A stretch of DNA of 53,872 nt. Source: an uncultured Clostridia bacterium. Lineage in GTDB: Bacteria; Bacillota; Clostridia; TANB77; CAG-508. Numbering within the stretch: the stretch's first letter is position 1; the number at the start of each line of letters is the position of its first letter. The stretch spans positions 1 through 53,872 of the forward strand of contig CANPZM010000006.1 in assembly GCA_947589065.1 (NCBI GenBank), read 5' to 3'. A model generated the notes under the pieces. The model did no database searches, was not told where the DNA came from, and saw nothing but the letters and a program-made list of their open reading frames with translations. Both the position numbers and the translations under genes were made by a program. Positions 27,010 through 36,731 of the stretch are shown in pieces.

Positions 27010-27843
27010 TTGTCAAACTGGGTAGTTGGAAATTTACAAAATGCTATAGATACTTGGAATGGAAAATTAAGTGAAATATGGACACTTGTTACACAATCTC
27101 CAACAGAGTTTAGAGGCGGACAAATTTGGAATGTAATTGTAAATATACACGGAGGAATACAAGCAATTGCACTAGCTTTACTGGTACTATTTTTTGTAGT
27201 AGGAGTAATGAAAACTTGTGGAAGTTTTGCCGAAGTAAAAAAGCCAGAACACGCATTAAAACTTTTTATTAGATTTGCAATTGCAAAAGGTTTAGTAACT
27301 TATGGATTAGAATTATTAATGGCATTATTCAAAATAGTTCAAGGCTTGATAGAAACAATAATGAATTCAGCCGGATTTGGTGGAGCTACAACTACAGCTC
27401 TGCCAAATGAGCTTATATCAGCAGTTGAATCTTGTAACTTTTTTGAAAGCATACCATTATGGGCAATAACGATTATTGGCGGATTATTCATTATGGTGCT
27501 ATCCTTTGTAATGATTTTAACTGTTTATGGAAGATTTTTTAAATTATATTTATATACAGCTATTGCACCAATTCCTCTTGCGACATTCGCAGGAGAGCCG
27601 AGCCAACAAGTAGGAAAAAGTTTTATAAAAAGTTATTCAGCAGTTTGTTTAGAGGGAGCAATAATAATGCTTGCCTGTGTAATATTTTCATTATTTGCCT
27701 CAAGTCCACCAATGGTAGATACAAATGCAGTGCCAGTAACAATGGTATGGAAATATATAGGAGAGCTAATATTTAATATGCTTGTGCTTGTAGGAACAGT
27801 AAAAGCAAGTGATCGTGTAGTTCGAGAAATGATGGGATTATAG
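27010..27843 (+). CDS. VirB6/TrbL-like polytopic transfer protein
   Basis: TTG start nine bases after AGGAGGTGG. The 277-residue protein has about six hydrophobic helices, with residues 55-80, 100-120, 155-185 and 190-210 the clearest. It contains FVVGVMKTCGSFAEVKKPEHALKLFIRFAIAK, LTVYGRFFKLYLYTAIAPIPLATFAGEPS and KSYSAVCLEGAIIMLACVIF, typical of the inner-membrane channel component of Gram-positive type IV systems. The next gene, PrgI-like, follows after 15 bases. Confidence 0.88.
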   Translation: MSNWVVGNLQNAIDTWNGKLSEIWTLVTQSPTEFRGGQIWNVIVNIHGGIQAIALALLVLFFVVGVMKTCGSFAEVKKPEHALKLFIRFAIAKGLVTYGLELLMALFKIVQGLIETIMNSAGFGGATTTALPNELISAVESCNFFESIPLWAITIIGGLFIMVLSFVMILTVYGRFFKLYLYTAIAPIPLATFAGEPSQQVGKSFIKSYSAVCLEGAIIMLACVIFSLFASSPPMVDTNAVPVTMVWKYIGELIFNMLVLVGTVKASDRVVREMMGL

Positions 27844-27858
27844 GAAAGGTAGGTTGAT

Positions 27859-28290
27859 ATGGAAGTAAAAATAAATAGAGAAATTAGAGAATATACAGAA
27901 AGTATATTTTTTGGACTGTCTTTAAGGCAGTTTTTATTTTCTTGTGGTGCTTGTGCAGTTGCAGTGATTTTATATTTTGTTTTAAGACCATATTTTGGCA
28001 TAGAAACTTTAAGTTGGGTATGTATTTTAGGAGCAGTACCCTTTGCTGTTTTAGGTTTTATCACTTATAACGGAATGACAGCAGAAAAATTTATATATGC
28101 TTGGATAAAATCAGAAATTCTAATGCCGAAAAAATTAATGTTTAGACCAACAAATATTTATGAGCAAATGCTTAAAAATATTGAAACAGAAAAACTAAAT
28201 GAGATTAAAAAGAGCAAGAAAAACAAGAAAAATAAGAAAATTGAAAAGGAGGAGATAATAATTGATAAAGACTTTAAACAAAATATTTAA
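27859..28290 (+). CDS. prgI: PrgI-family transfer membrane protein
   Basis: The 143-residue protein shows the PrgI layout: VKINREIREYTESIFFGLSLRQ, two close transmembrane helices (about residues 23-45 and 50-70), AEKFIYAWIKSEIL and a basic C-terminus. It corresponds to VirB3 and usually works with VirB4. Its 3' end overlaps the VirB4 start by 29 bases, so the two are coupled. Confidence 0.88.
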   Translation: MEVKINREIREYTESIFFGLSLRQFLFSCGACAVAVILYFVLRPYFGIETLSWVCILGAVPFAVLGFITYNGMTAEKFIYAWIKSEILMPKKLMFRPTNIYEQMLKNIETEKLNEIKKSKKNKKNKKIEKEEIIIDKDFKQNI

Positions 28291-30634
28291 GCAAGACAAG
28301 GAAAAGTTTGTAGTCCCTAAAGGTGTTCAAGATGCCATTCCCATAAAAACAATATGGGAAGATGGCATCTTTTTAGTAGGAAAAAGTAAATATTCAAAAT
28401 GCTATAAATTTACAGATATTAATTATGCAGTTGCAAGTAGTGATGATAAAGAGGCAATGTTTTTAGAATATTCAGAACTATTAAATTCTTTTGATACAGG
28501 TGCAACTACAAAAATTACTATTGCAAATAGAAGATTAAATAAAATAGATTTTGAAAAAACTATTATGCTACCAATGGAAAATGACAATTTAGATGAATAC
28601 CGAAAAGAATATAATAAAATGCTTTTAAGTAAAGTAAGTGGAAGTAACGGAATTATACAAGAAAAATATATCACAATTTCTGTTGATAAAAAGAGCATTG
28701 AAGAGGCAAGAAATTATTTTTCAAGAGTTGGAGTTGAATTAAGTAATCATTTTAAAGAATTAGGTTCAATTTGTATAGAATTAGATACAGTAGAAAGGTT
28801 AAGAATATTCCACGATTTTTATAGAGTAGGAGAAGAAACATATTTTAACTTTGATATGTTAGACAATATGAGAAAAGGGCATAGTTTTAAAGATTTTATG
28901 TGTCCAGATACAATGGAGTTTGAAAGTGATTATTTTAAATTAGGCGATAGATTTGGTAGAGTAATATTTTTAAAAGAATATGCAAGTTATATAAAAGATA
29001 GTATGATTGCAGAATTAACAGATATAAATAGAAATATGATGATGAGTATTGATGTTATACCTGTTCCTATGGACGAGGCGGTAAAGGAGGCAGAAAATAG
29101 GCGATTAGGCATAGAAACCAATATAACGAATTGGCAGAGGCGACAAAATGCAAATAACAATTTTTCAGCTATAATTCCATATGATATGGAAATTCAAAGA
29201 GAGCAAAGCAAAGAGTTTTTAGATGATTTAGTCGTTCGAGACCAAAGAATGTTTTTGTCAGTTCTAACAATGGTACACACAGCAGAAACAAAAGAACAAC
29301 TAGATAATGATACAGAGGCACTTTTAACAACAGCTAGAAAACATTTATGTCAATTTGCAATACTAAAATTTCAACAATTAGATGGATTAAATACAGCAAT
29401 GCCTTTTGGTGTAAGAAAAATAGATACTTTAAGAACTTTAACCACAGAAAGTTTAGCAGTATTTATGCCATTTAGAGTACAAGAGATTAGACACAACAAT
29501 GGTATTTATTATGGGCAAAATGTAATCTCTAAAAATATGATTATTGCAGATAGAAAGAAACTATTAAATGGTAATAGCTTTATTTTAGGTGTATCTGGTA
29601 GTGGTAAATCATTTACAGCAAAAGAAGAAATAGTAACTACAATGCTTAGAGATAAAAATGCAGATATAGTTTTAGTAGATCCTGAGGCTGAATATGGGCA
29701 TCTTGTTCAAGCTCTTGGTGGAGAAGTTATTAAAATATCAGCAACAAGTCCAAATCATATAAATGCAATGGATATGAATAGCGAATACGGAGATGGAGCA
29801 AATCCAGTAATCTTAAAATCTGAATTTATATTATCACTTTGTGAGCAATTAATAGGCAGTGGTAATTTAGGAGCAAAACAAAAATCTATAATTGATAGAT
29901 GTACAGCAAGTGTTTATAGATTTTATTTACAGGGAAACTATCAAGGAACGCCACCAACATTAAAAGATTTTTATGATGAGCTATTAAAACAAAGTGAACC
30001 TGAGGCAAAAGATATAGCATTAGCAATAGAATTATTTGTAAATGGTAGTTTAAATACATTTGCAAAAGAAACTAATGTTGATACAAATAATAGACTAATT
30101 TGCTATGATATTTTAGACTTGGGCAAACAATTACTACCAATAGGAATGTTAGCTGTTTTAGATTCAATATTAAATAGAATAACAAGAAATAGAGCAAAAG
30201 GTAGAAATACCTTTATTTTTATTGACGAAATTTATTTATTGTTCCAACACGAGTATTCAGCAAACTTTTTATTTACACTTTGGAAAAGAGTTCGTAAATA
30301 TGGGGCATATTGCACAGGAATAACACAAAATGTGGAGGATATGCTCCAAAGCCATACAGCAAGAACAATGCTTGCAAATAGCGAGTTAATTGTAATGTTA
30401 AATCAAGCAAGTACAGATAGATTGGAACTTGCAAAATTATTAAATATATCAGATCTGCAAATGAGTTATATTACTAATGTAAATGCAGGAGAAGGTTTAA
30501 TAAAAATAGGAAGTTCGCTAATACCATTTGTAAATAGATTTCCAAAAAATACAGAGTTATATAAGCTAATGACGACCAAATTATCGGAGGTTTCGAATAA
30601 TTTTACAACTAACGATAAGGAGTCAAAGTTATGA
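28262..30634 (+). CDS. virB4: VirB4/TraE-type conjugation ATPase
   Basis: TTG start nine bases after AAGGAGG. At 790 residues it has normal length. The Walker A motif GVSGSGKSFTAKEE is near residues 443-456, and the Walker B region NTFIFIDEIYLLF near 648. The N-terminal half contains KDFMCPDTMEFESDYFKLGDRF and the C-terminal end TQNVEDMLQSHTARTMLANSEL, both family signatures. It powers assembly and substrate transfer by the channel. The frame is intact and ends with an ATGA overlap to the sortase gene. Confidence 0.94.
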   Translation: MIKTLNKIFKQDKEKFVVPKGVQDAIPIKTIWEDGIFLVGKSKYSKCYKFTDINYAVASSDDKEAMFLEYSELLNSFDTGATTKITIANRRLNKIDFEKTIMLPMENDNLDEYRKEYNKMLLSKVSGSNGIIQEKYITISVDKKSIEEARNYFSRVGVELSNHFKELGSICIELDTVERLRIFHDFYRVGEETYFNFDMLDNMRKGHSFKDFMCPDTMEFESDYFKLGDRFGRVIFLKEYASYIKDSMIAELTDINRNMMMSIDVIPVPMDEAVKEAENRRLGIETNITNWQRRQNANNNFSAIIPYDMEIQREQSKEFLDDLVVRDQRMFLSVLTMVHTAETKEQLDNDTEALLTTARKHLCQFAILKFQQLDGLNTAMPFGVRKIDTLRTLTTESLAVFMPFRVQEIRHNNGIYYGQNVISKNMIIADRKKLLNGNSFILGVSGSGKSFTAKEEIVTTMLRDKNADIVLVDPEAEYGHLVQALGGEVIKISATSPNHINAMDMNSEYGDGANPVILKSEFILSLCEQLIGSGNLGAKQKSIIDRCTASVYRFYLQGNYQGTPPTLKDFYDELLKQSEPEAKDIALAIELFVNGSLNTFAKETNVDTNNRLICYDILDLGKQLLPIGMLAVLDSILNRITRNRAKGRNTFIFIDEIYLLFQHEYSANFLFTLWKRVRKYGAYCTGITQNVEDMLQSHTARTMLANSELIVMLNQASTDRLELAKLLNISDLQMSYITNVNAGEGLIKIGSSLIPFVNRFPKNTELYKLMTTKLSEVSNNFTTNDKESKL

Positions 30635-31377
30635 TAAAGAAAACTCTGTATATTTTTTTGATTTTACTACTAGTAGGCAATTTGCTTATTAGTAGTTATT
30701 TTATTTATAAGGAATTTAAAAAAAACAAAGAACAAGACCAAACTTTTGAAGAATTAATAGAAGTTGTAGAAGAAACAACGCAAAAAAATGAGAACGATTC
30801 TGAAATAAATCTTTATAGCTTGTATGAAATGAATAATGACTTAATTGGGTGGATTAAGATAGAAAACACAAATATCAATTATCCAGTGGTAAAGTCAAAA
30901 GTAAAAAACTATTATTTGAGAAAAGATTTTTATAAAAATTATTCGAGTTATGGAACTCCATTTTTAGCAGAGGGGTGTAATGTAAATGTTAGCGATAATT
31001 TAATAATCTATGGTCATCATATGAGAAATCGTAAAATGTTTGGCAGTTTAGAAGATTATAAGTCAAAATCTTTTTACGAGAAAAATAAGATTATAGATTT
31101 TTATACACTCGATAGAGATGAAACTGTAAAAACAGAATATGAAATATTTGCAGTATTTAAGACTGTTGCTTATAGCTCAAATGGGTTCAAATATTATAAT
31201 TATATAAATTTCAACAATAAAGAAGAATATGAAGATTTTATTGATAAAGTAAAACAATTATCTCTATATGATACAGGAATAAAAGCAGAATACGGAGATG
31301 AAATTCTAACACTTTCTACTTGTGAATATAGCAACAAAAATGGAAGATTAGTTGTAATGGCAAGAAAAATAAAGTAG
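30631..31377 (+). CDS. srtB: class B sortase
   Basis: Membrane transpeptidase that attaches sorting-signal proteins to the cell wall. An N-terminal signal-anchor helix covers residues 3-25. The catalytic set is visible: His129 or His130 in YGHHM, Cys231 in TLSTC and Arg near 239 in GRLVVMARK. NLIIYGHHMRN and FGSLEDY are typical of class B. The ATGA overlap with virB4 places it in the transfer operon, and its likely substrate is the TPNTGD adhesin at 4145. Confidence 0.92.
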   Translation: MIKKTLYIFLILLLVGNLLISSYFIYKEFKKNKEQDQTFEELIEVVEETTQKNENDSEINLYSLYEMNNDLIGWIKIENTNINYPVVKSKVKNYYLRKDFYKNYSSYGTPFLAEGCNVNVSDNLIIYGHHMRNRKMFGSLEDYKSKSFYEKNKIIDFYTLDRDETVKTEYEIFAVFKTVAYSSNGFKYYNYINFNNKEEYEDFIDKVKQLSLYDTGIKAEYGDEILTLSTCEYSNKNGRLVVMARKIK

Positions 31378-31395
31378 CAGGAGGTGGAAAATTTT

Positions 31396-33168
31396 TTGGT
31401 AGATATAAAAGTTAAAGAAATAAAAAAAGGTACAATAAAAACTATAAATAAAGCAGTTGTAGGTACACAAAAAATAAAAAATAGAGTATCTGAAGCAAAA
31501 GAAAAAGTAAGAGAAAGTGCAGAACAAGAAGAAAATACTTCTGGAACAACTTATGCTGTAAATAAAGTATCTAATCAAATAAAAAATACACCTTACACTA
31601 TTAAAAAGCTAAATCAAGCAAATAATTATGGAAAAGAGAATTTTACAAAAACAAAAGATAATATAAAGGTTGCAGAACAAAAAATACATTATATTCAAAA
31701 AAGAAATCACGCACAAAAAGTGGCAAGAAATATGATAAAAGGTAGAAATACAATTGTTAATGAAAATGCTATAAATATAAAGGCAGATGCTGTAAAAGAA
31801 AATGCAATTAATATAAAAGGCACTATAAATTCAAATACAATTAAATTAGCTAAAGGGAGAAATCCAAATATAATTAAGACTACAGAAGACACAAGCAAGA
31901 AAGTAATAAAAACGGCAGAAAATACAAGTAAAAATGCAATTAAAACTTCAAAAACAGTTAGTAAAAATGCAAAAAGAATGGCGAAAGCAAGTAAAAGAGC
32001 AATACAAACCGCAAAAGAAACAGCCCAAAAAGCATCAAAAGGAATTAAAGTAGCAATTAAATCAACCGTTTCATCAGCAAAAGCAATAATTGCAGGAACA
32101 AAAGCTTTGATTTCAGCATTAATTGCAGGTGGTTGGGTTGTTGCTATAATAGTTATTGTAATTTGTTTAATTGCTATGCTATGTAGTTCTATTTTTGGCA
32201 TATTTTTTTCAAGTGAAAATATAGGAAGTTCTATTATAGTTGATGGAGTTGCACAACCTATAACAATGAATAGAGTCGTAAATGACTTGAATAAAGAATT
32301 TATGAATAAAATAACTTCGATTCAACTTGAAAATCCTTATGATGAGTATGATATAACAGGTGGCAGATCAAATTGGGAAGATGTTCTAGCAGTATATACA
32401 GTAAAATTAAGTGGTGGCGACGATAAAGTTGAAGTTATGACTTTAGATAATAATAAAATCAACACTATTAGAGAAATATTTTGGACAATGAATGAAGTTA
32501 ATTTTACAAAAGAAACAGAAACTCACGAAGAAGTAATAGAAGTCTGGGACAAAACAGGAAGTAAAACTGTAACAAAAACAGTAACTTACACAAAATTACA
32601 CATCAATATAACAACTAAAGATGCTTATGAAATGGCAAGATTATATGATTTTACACCTGCACAAAATAGGAAATTAGAAGAATTATTAAAAAAAGAATAT
32701 TTTAAAATGTGGTCAGCAGTTATATATGGTTCAAGTGGAAGTAATGATATTGTTGCAGTAGCACTTTCACAAGTAGGAAATGTAGGAGGAGAACCTTATT
32801 GGTCTTGGTATGGATTTCAATCTAGGGTAGAATGGTGTGCTTGTTTTGTAAGTTATTGTGCAAATGAATGTGGCTATATTGAAAGTGGACTTATTCCAAA
32901 ATTTGCAAGTTGTGAATCAGAAGGAGTAACTTGGTTTAAAGCTTGTGGCTTATGGCAAGATGGAGGATACACTCCAAAGCCAGGAGATATTATATTCTTT
33001 GATTGGAAGGATAAACACGATGGGCATTCAGATCACGTGGGCATAGTCGAAAAAGTTGAAAATGGTAGAGTATATACAGTAGAAGGAAACTCAAATGATA
33101 GTTGCAAACAAAGAGATTATGACCTAAATAGTACAGAAATACAAGGGTATGGAACACCTATGTATTAA
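31396..33168 (+). CDS. membrane-anchored CHAP-type cell-wall hydrolase of the transfer system
   Basis: VirB1-like enzyme that probably opens peptidoglycan for the channel. The first 240 residues are Lys/Thr/Asn-rich with imperfect repeats (NAINIKAD, TSKNAIKTSK and similar) and lie inside the cell. One transmembrane helix (about 245-275) follows. The CHAP domain is at the C-terminus: IVAVALSQVGNVGG, Cys481 in EWCACFVSYC, and His547 in SDHVGIVEKV, with NGRVYTVEGNS. The TTG at 31396 is chosen because AGGAGG lies 11 bases upstream; GTG at 31384 is part of that site. A terminator follows. Confidence 0.87.
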   Translation: MVDIKVKEIKKGTIKTINKAVVGTQKIKNRVSEAKEKVRESAEQEENTSGTTYAVNKVSNQIKNTPYTIKKLNQANNYGKENFTKTKDNIKVAEQKIHYIQKRNHAQKVARNMIKGRNTIVNENAINIKADAVKENAINIKGTINSNTIKLAKGRNPNIIKTTEDTSKKVIKTAENTSKNAIKTSKTVSKNAKRMAKASKRAIQTAKETAQKASKGIKVAIKSTVSSAKAIIAGTKALISALIAGGWVVAIIVIVICLIAMLCSSIFGIFFSSENIGSSIIVDGVAQPITMNRVVNDLNKEFMNKITSIQLENPYDEYDITGGRSNWEDVLAVYTVKLSGGDDKVEVMTLDNNKINTIREIFWTMNEVNFTKETETHEEVIEVWDKTGSKTVTKTVTYTKLHINITTKDAYEMARLYDFTPAQNRKLEELLKKEYFKMWSAVIYGSSGSNDIVAVALSQVGNVGGEPYWSWYGFQSRVEWCACFVSYCANECGYIESGLIPKFASCESEGVTWFKACGLWQDGGYTPKPGDIIFFDWKDKHDGHSDHVGIVEKVENGRVYTVEGNSNDSCKQRDYDLNSTEIQGYGTPMY

Positions 33169-33173
33169 GTTTT

Positions 33174-33214
33174 ATAGAGGACTAGCTAAATTATAGTTAG
33201 AGCCTCTATTTTTT
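33174..33214 (+). terminator. terminator after the transfer operon
   Basis: ATAGAGG pairs with CCTCTAT, extended by an imperfect inner stem, and a T-run follows. It marks the end of the long transfer transcript. Confidence 0.7.
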
Positions 33215-33246
33215 ATTTAAAAACAAAGAAAAGAGGAATATTTTAG

Positions 33247-34041
33247 ATGAAGAAAAATAAAAAGAAATTAATTTTAAGTGTAGCATTTTTAATAATAATT
33301 TTAATATTAACAGTAGTAAAAATAGTACAAAAGCCAAAAGATACCGTAGATACAACTTCAAACACAATTACGGAACAAAATGTAGAAAATAATGAATTAG
33401 AAGAAAATATAGTTGAAAATAACAATGTGGTTGTTGAGGAAAAAGAAATAAAAGAAAATGAGAATACTCAAAATAAAGATACTGATACAGAGAAAACACA
33501 AGAAAAGAAAGAAGAACAAACACCAAAAGTTCAAGAAAATCAAGAAGTTAAAGAAGAAAAAGAAACACTAAAGCAAAATACAAATGTTACAAGTGCCGTT
33601 GATGAAGAAGCTTTTTTCAATGTATATTTAAAAGAACATCCAGCTTATGGAGAACAATATGCAACATTAATAATAAGCAAAATAGGAGTAAATGCTCCTA
33701 TTATTTTTGGAGCAGATGATGAAACAATTTTAAGAGGAGTAGGACACGACAGTGGCTCGTATTTTCCAGGAGAAATCGGTAGCATAATAATATGCGAACA
33801 TAATTATATGAATAATTTTGCAAGATTAGGAGAACTTGTAAATGGAGATATTATAGAAATTAAAACATCTTATGGAGATTTTTATTACAGACTATATGAT
33901 GAGCAAATTGTATTAGAAACAGAGACATATAAACTACCAATACAGAAAAATGAAGAAAAGCTGATGATTTATACTTGCTATCCATCAGATAATACAGGGC
34001 ATACACCTTATAGATATGTGGTTTATGCAAATAAAATTTAA
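33247..34041 (+). CDS. second sortase, class D-like, with long acidic stalk
   Basis: A signal-anchor helix covers residues 8-25. A low-complexity Glu/Asn/Lys/Gln stalk of about 85 residues follows, and the sortase domain starts near residue 120 (ATLIISKIGVNAPIIFG). Catalytic residues are His185 in ICEHNYM, Cys244 in IYTCYP and Arg256 in PYRYVVY. The short domain and the TCYP loop fit class D rather than B. It may process pilin-like or housekeeping substrates, or share the adhesin with the class B enzyme. Confidence 0.87.
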   Translation: MKKNKKKLILSVAFLIIILILTVVKIVQKPKDTVDTTSNTITEQNVENNELEENIVENNNVVVEEKEIKENENTQNKDTDTEKTQEKKEEQTPKVQENQEVKEEKETLKQNTNVTSAVDEEAFFNVYLKEHPAYGEQYATLIISKIGVNAPIIFGADDETILRGVGHDSGSYFPGEIGSIIICEHNYMNNFARLGELVNGDIIEIKTSYGDFYYRLYDEQIVLETETYKLPIQKNEEKLMIYTCYPSDNTGHTPYRYVVYANKI

Positions 34042-34090
34042 GTGGAACTTGGATACTTATTATATTTTTTTCTAAAAAATTTTAGGAATT

Positions 34091-34121
34091 TTTACACAAA
34101 GAAACAAAAATGTGATATAGT
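34091..34121 (+). promoter_or_regulatory. weak promoter candidate for the gene at 34272
   Basis: TTTACA (34091-34096) with GATATA/TATAGT (34114-34121) at 17-19 bases. The 150 bases between it and the start codon are AT-rich and show no strong fold. Confidence 0.35.
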
Positions 34122-34271
34122 AGTGGAGTAAAGTTGATAATTTTAAACTAAAAAATTGATTTAAGGTTATTAAATTGACACAAATAATATTTTTTATGAT
34201 GTTCAGATAATAAGTAATATTGAATACAAGTAGAATAGCGATAAATATTCATTTAACGGGGGAAATAATGA

Positions 34272-35309
34272 ATGAGAAAACATGATTATAAAGATATTGT
34301 GAAAAAAATATATAATTTATTCAATAGTTCATTTCAGACAGATTACAGAATAATATATCAAAGTAGAGAAGAAACAGCATCATCGGATCCTAAATTGAAT
34401 AATATTTCAAAAAGTGCAGGAGGAACTTATCAATCAAAGAGCAAATCAATTTATATATTTTCAAATGTTATTGATGAAATAAATCATAAAAATTATAATA
34501 ACCCAACAAATTCTTATGATAACGGTCTTGCATATTTAATTAACGCATGTTTTCATGAATTGGAGCATAGACTTCAATTTGAGTGTCCACAAAAGTTAAG
34601 AAAACAAACGTCATTTTCTAGGATAATGTATGATATAGAAAAAATTATTATTTTATTTGATAAAGAATTTTACAATCAAAAACATGATAATTTTTATTTA
34701 GAGATTGATGCAGATACTAAAGGAGTGAACAATGCAATAAACTTTATAAATTTATTTGGAATAGATAGTGTTAATATAAAGTATTATGAAAACTTAATAA
34801 CTTACAACAAATACAGAGCTTTAAATTATGATATACCTCAGTTTATTAGTAGATTTAATAATATTGTGAAAATATACCCACAGATATTAAAAGATAATAG
34901 GTATATTAGTAATGAACAAATTTTAAGTTTTTATGATGAAAAAGGTTGTTTTAAACCTATCGATGAATTAATGAAAAATACAAATGTATTGACTCCATAT
35001 ATAATATCTTCAGAAATGTTTTTAAAAAGTATTGATAAAAAAACAATTAGTTCTGAACAACGTCAATTTATATTAAAAAATATAAATCTAGTATCTAACG
35101 AACATAAATCAAAGAAACATGTTTTAGAGCAAATGTATCCACAAGCAAAAATAGCAATAGAAAGAATAGATGCATACACACATGTAGCAGAAGTTCCAAG
35201 CAGAAGAACTGTAGAATTTATGGCTAATGAAAACTACTATCAATTTTTAGAAAATAGTGCTAAGTTATTTTATAATGCTGTTTTGAGAGATGAAGGACAA
35301 GAATTATGA
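34272..35309 (+). CDS. HELEH metallopeptidase-like protein, 345 residues
   Basis: The sequence CFHELEHRLQFE gives a zinc-metallopeptidase HExxH motif (His95, Glu96, His99), and LEIDADTKG (Glu144, Asp146) may supply the third ligand. It has no signal peptide or membrane segment, so it is probably cytoplasmic or exported by a special route. Around the motif it resembles the broken gene at 46983 (both have FHEL[EQ]H, then FYN..HD.F..E), so the two are homologs. Unlike the latter it has no IGK[AGS]T tail; the C-terminus is NAVLRDEGQEL. Substrate unknown. Confidence 0.65.
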   Translation: MRKHDYKDIVKKIYNLFNSSFQTDYRIIYQSREETASSDPKLNNISKSAGGTYQSKSKSIYIFSNVIDEINHKNYNNPTNSYDNGLAYLINACFHELEHRLQFECPQKLRKQTSFSRIMYDIEKIIILFDKEFYNQKHDNFYLEIDADTKGVNNAINFINLFGIDSVNIKYYENLITYNKYRALNYDIPQFISRFNNIVKIYPQILKDNRYISNEQILSFYDEKGCFKPIDELMKNTNVLTPYIISSEMFLKSIDKKTISSEQRQFILKNINLVSNEHKSKKHVLEQMYPQAKIAIERIDAYTHVAEVPSRRTVEFMANENYYQFLENSAKLFYNAVLRDEGQEL

Positions 35310-35386
35310 TTATGTACAGATTGTTTTAATATTATACACTAAATAAACTACAAATTTAGTATGAGGAATTTAATAAAAAATAAATT

Positions 35387-35420
35387 AAGAGGTTGATTTT
35401 AAAAGTCAGCTTCTTTTTTT
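35387..35420 (+). terminator. hairpin terminator
   Basis: AAGAGGTTGA pairs with TCAGCTTCTT (two G-U pairs) across an eight-base A/T loop, followed by Ts. Confidence 0.65.
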
Positions 35421-35439
35421 GTTGGAAAGGAGCAAAAAA

Positions 35440-36387
35440 TTGGATAAAAACGTAAAAGTTATTTATAACAAATTAGAAAATGTACAATTAAATGATCAGG
35501 GCTATGTTGATTTGAACGAGTCAGTTATTAATGGAAAGCAAGATTTAGTAAATATATGTAACATTTTTAGAGACCCTAGATATGAAACATTTAGGATTTT
35601 TTATATGAAAGATAATAAAATTGTTGGACAAGAATATCTTACAAGTAAAATTCCAAATGCTGTAATCGTGTTTCAAGGAAAAAAATCTGATTCAATAAGG
35701 ATTTTTGAAAAAATGAGAAATAGAATGCAAAGATTAAATGCAGATGGATATTATTTAGCACATAATCATCCTACAGAATCAGCAAAGCCATCAGGTAGAG
35801 ATATGGCAGTAACACAAAACTTTGACAGAAATGTTAAAGGTTTTTTAGGGCATATCGTATTAGGTAGTACTGATAGGTATTCAATTATTGAAAAAGACGA
35901 AAAAGGATTGATAAGACCAAAGGAAAAAAGGATAAAAATTGAAATAATCAATACTATGCAAGAACAATTAGAAGAAAATACTTTATATGATATTAAAATA
36001 TCAAGTCGTGATGAATTAGTTGCATTATTAAAAGAAATACAAAATAGTAAAGAATATTCAATAGCAATATTAACAGATACAAAAAATAATATAAGAATGG
36101 TGCTAGATATTCCAAATAAAATGTTTAATCAAAACTTTGAAAATTTTAATGGTTTTTTCAAAAATATAGCAAGAAATTGTGGAGCAAATAAAGTTTTTGT
36201 AGGAACAAATAATCCTAGAACTTATCTTAAAGCAATAGAACATCACAAATATGGTACTTTTATGGATATGGTTTATTTAGATAATTTGAACAACAATAAG
36301 GCAATTACAGAAAATATAAAAGAAAGACCAGATTTATTTTATAAAGAAACATTAAAAAAATCACGTAAAAATAGAGATGCTAGATAA
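35440..36387 (+). CDS. RadC/JAB-type (JAMM) domain protein
   Basis: TTG start nine bases after GGAAAGGAG. The JAMM metal-binding signature HNHPTESAKPSGRD has His108, His110, Ser118 and Asp121, in a YYLAHNHP context like RadC-family proteins. JAMM domains are isopeptidases or metal-dependent hydrolases. In mobile elements RadC-like proteins have no proven role. The C-terminal 140 residues hold a second alpha/beta region (SIAILTDTKNNIRMVLDI) that I do not recognise. The end NRDAR is basic. Confidence 0.75.
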   Translation: MDKNVKVIYNKLENVQLNDQGYVDLNESVINGKQDLVNICNIFRDPRYETFRIFYMKDNKIVGQEYLTSKIPNAVIVFQGKKSDSIRIFEKMRNRMQRLNADGYYLAHNHPTESAKPSGRDMAVTQNFDRNVKGFLGHIVLGSTDRYSIIEKDEKGLIRPKEKRIKIEIINTMQEQLEENTLYDIKISSRDELVALLKEIQNSKEYSIAILTDTKNNIRMVLDIPNKMFNQNFENFNGFFKNIARNCGANKVFVGTNNPRTYLKAIEHHKYGTFMDMVYLDNLNNNKAITENIKERPDLFYKETLKKSRKNRDAR

Positions 36388-36401
36388 ATTAAAAATTATT
36401 A

Positions 36402-36430
36402 TAGATTTTTTGATTTTCTTATGTTATAAT
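36402..36430 (+). promoter_or_regulatory. promoter for the small-gene cluster
   Basis: TAGATT (36402-36407) and TATAAT (36425-36430) are 17 bases apart, 30 bases upstream of the ATG at 36461. Confidence 0.5.
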
Positions 36431-36460
36431 GGGTTCGATTTTGAAATTGGAAGTGATAAT

Positions 36461-36715
36461 ATGACATTAGGATTTGTGGATAAGTATATCAATAGCAAAC
36501 TTGAAGAAAATGAAAATTATATTAGATATACTTATTACGAATTAAGAGTAAAGTATAATTTAACAGAACAGGAGATAGATAAATTATTAGAGTTATCTAA
36601 GATTAGATTAGAAAATATGAATTATCAAGTATATTTTACAGGAGCTAAATTCGTGTATGATAATGCAAATAGAGTAGTGGAAGATAATGAGTATATGATT
36701 GCAATAAAAGAATAG
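36461..36715 (+). CDS. hypothetical protein, 84 residues
   Basis: An upstream in-frame start at 36377 would place the promoter inside the gene, so ATG 36461, with GGAAGTGAT upstream, is preferred. The protein is helical: SKLEENENYIRYTYYELRVKYNLTEQEIDKLLEL resembles a DNA-binding helix pair, followed by YQVYFTGAKFVYDNA. Function unknown. It shares its promoter with the next small gene. Confidence 0.55.
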   Translation: MTLGFVDKYINSKLEENENYIRYTYYELRVKYNLTEQEIDKLLELSKIRLENMNYQVYFTGAKFVYDNANRVVEDNEYMIAIKE

Positions 36716-36731
36716 GAAAGAGGAATAAAAA

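Noticed and set aside
31396-32100. Repeated NAINIK/TSKNAIK coding units as a CRISPR-like array
   Set aside because: The repeats are short, imperfect, in frame and part of a Lys-rich protein region; there are no regular spacers and no cas genes in the window.
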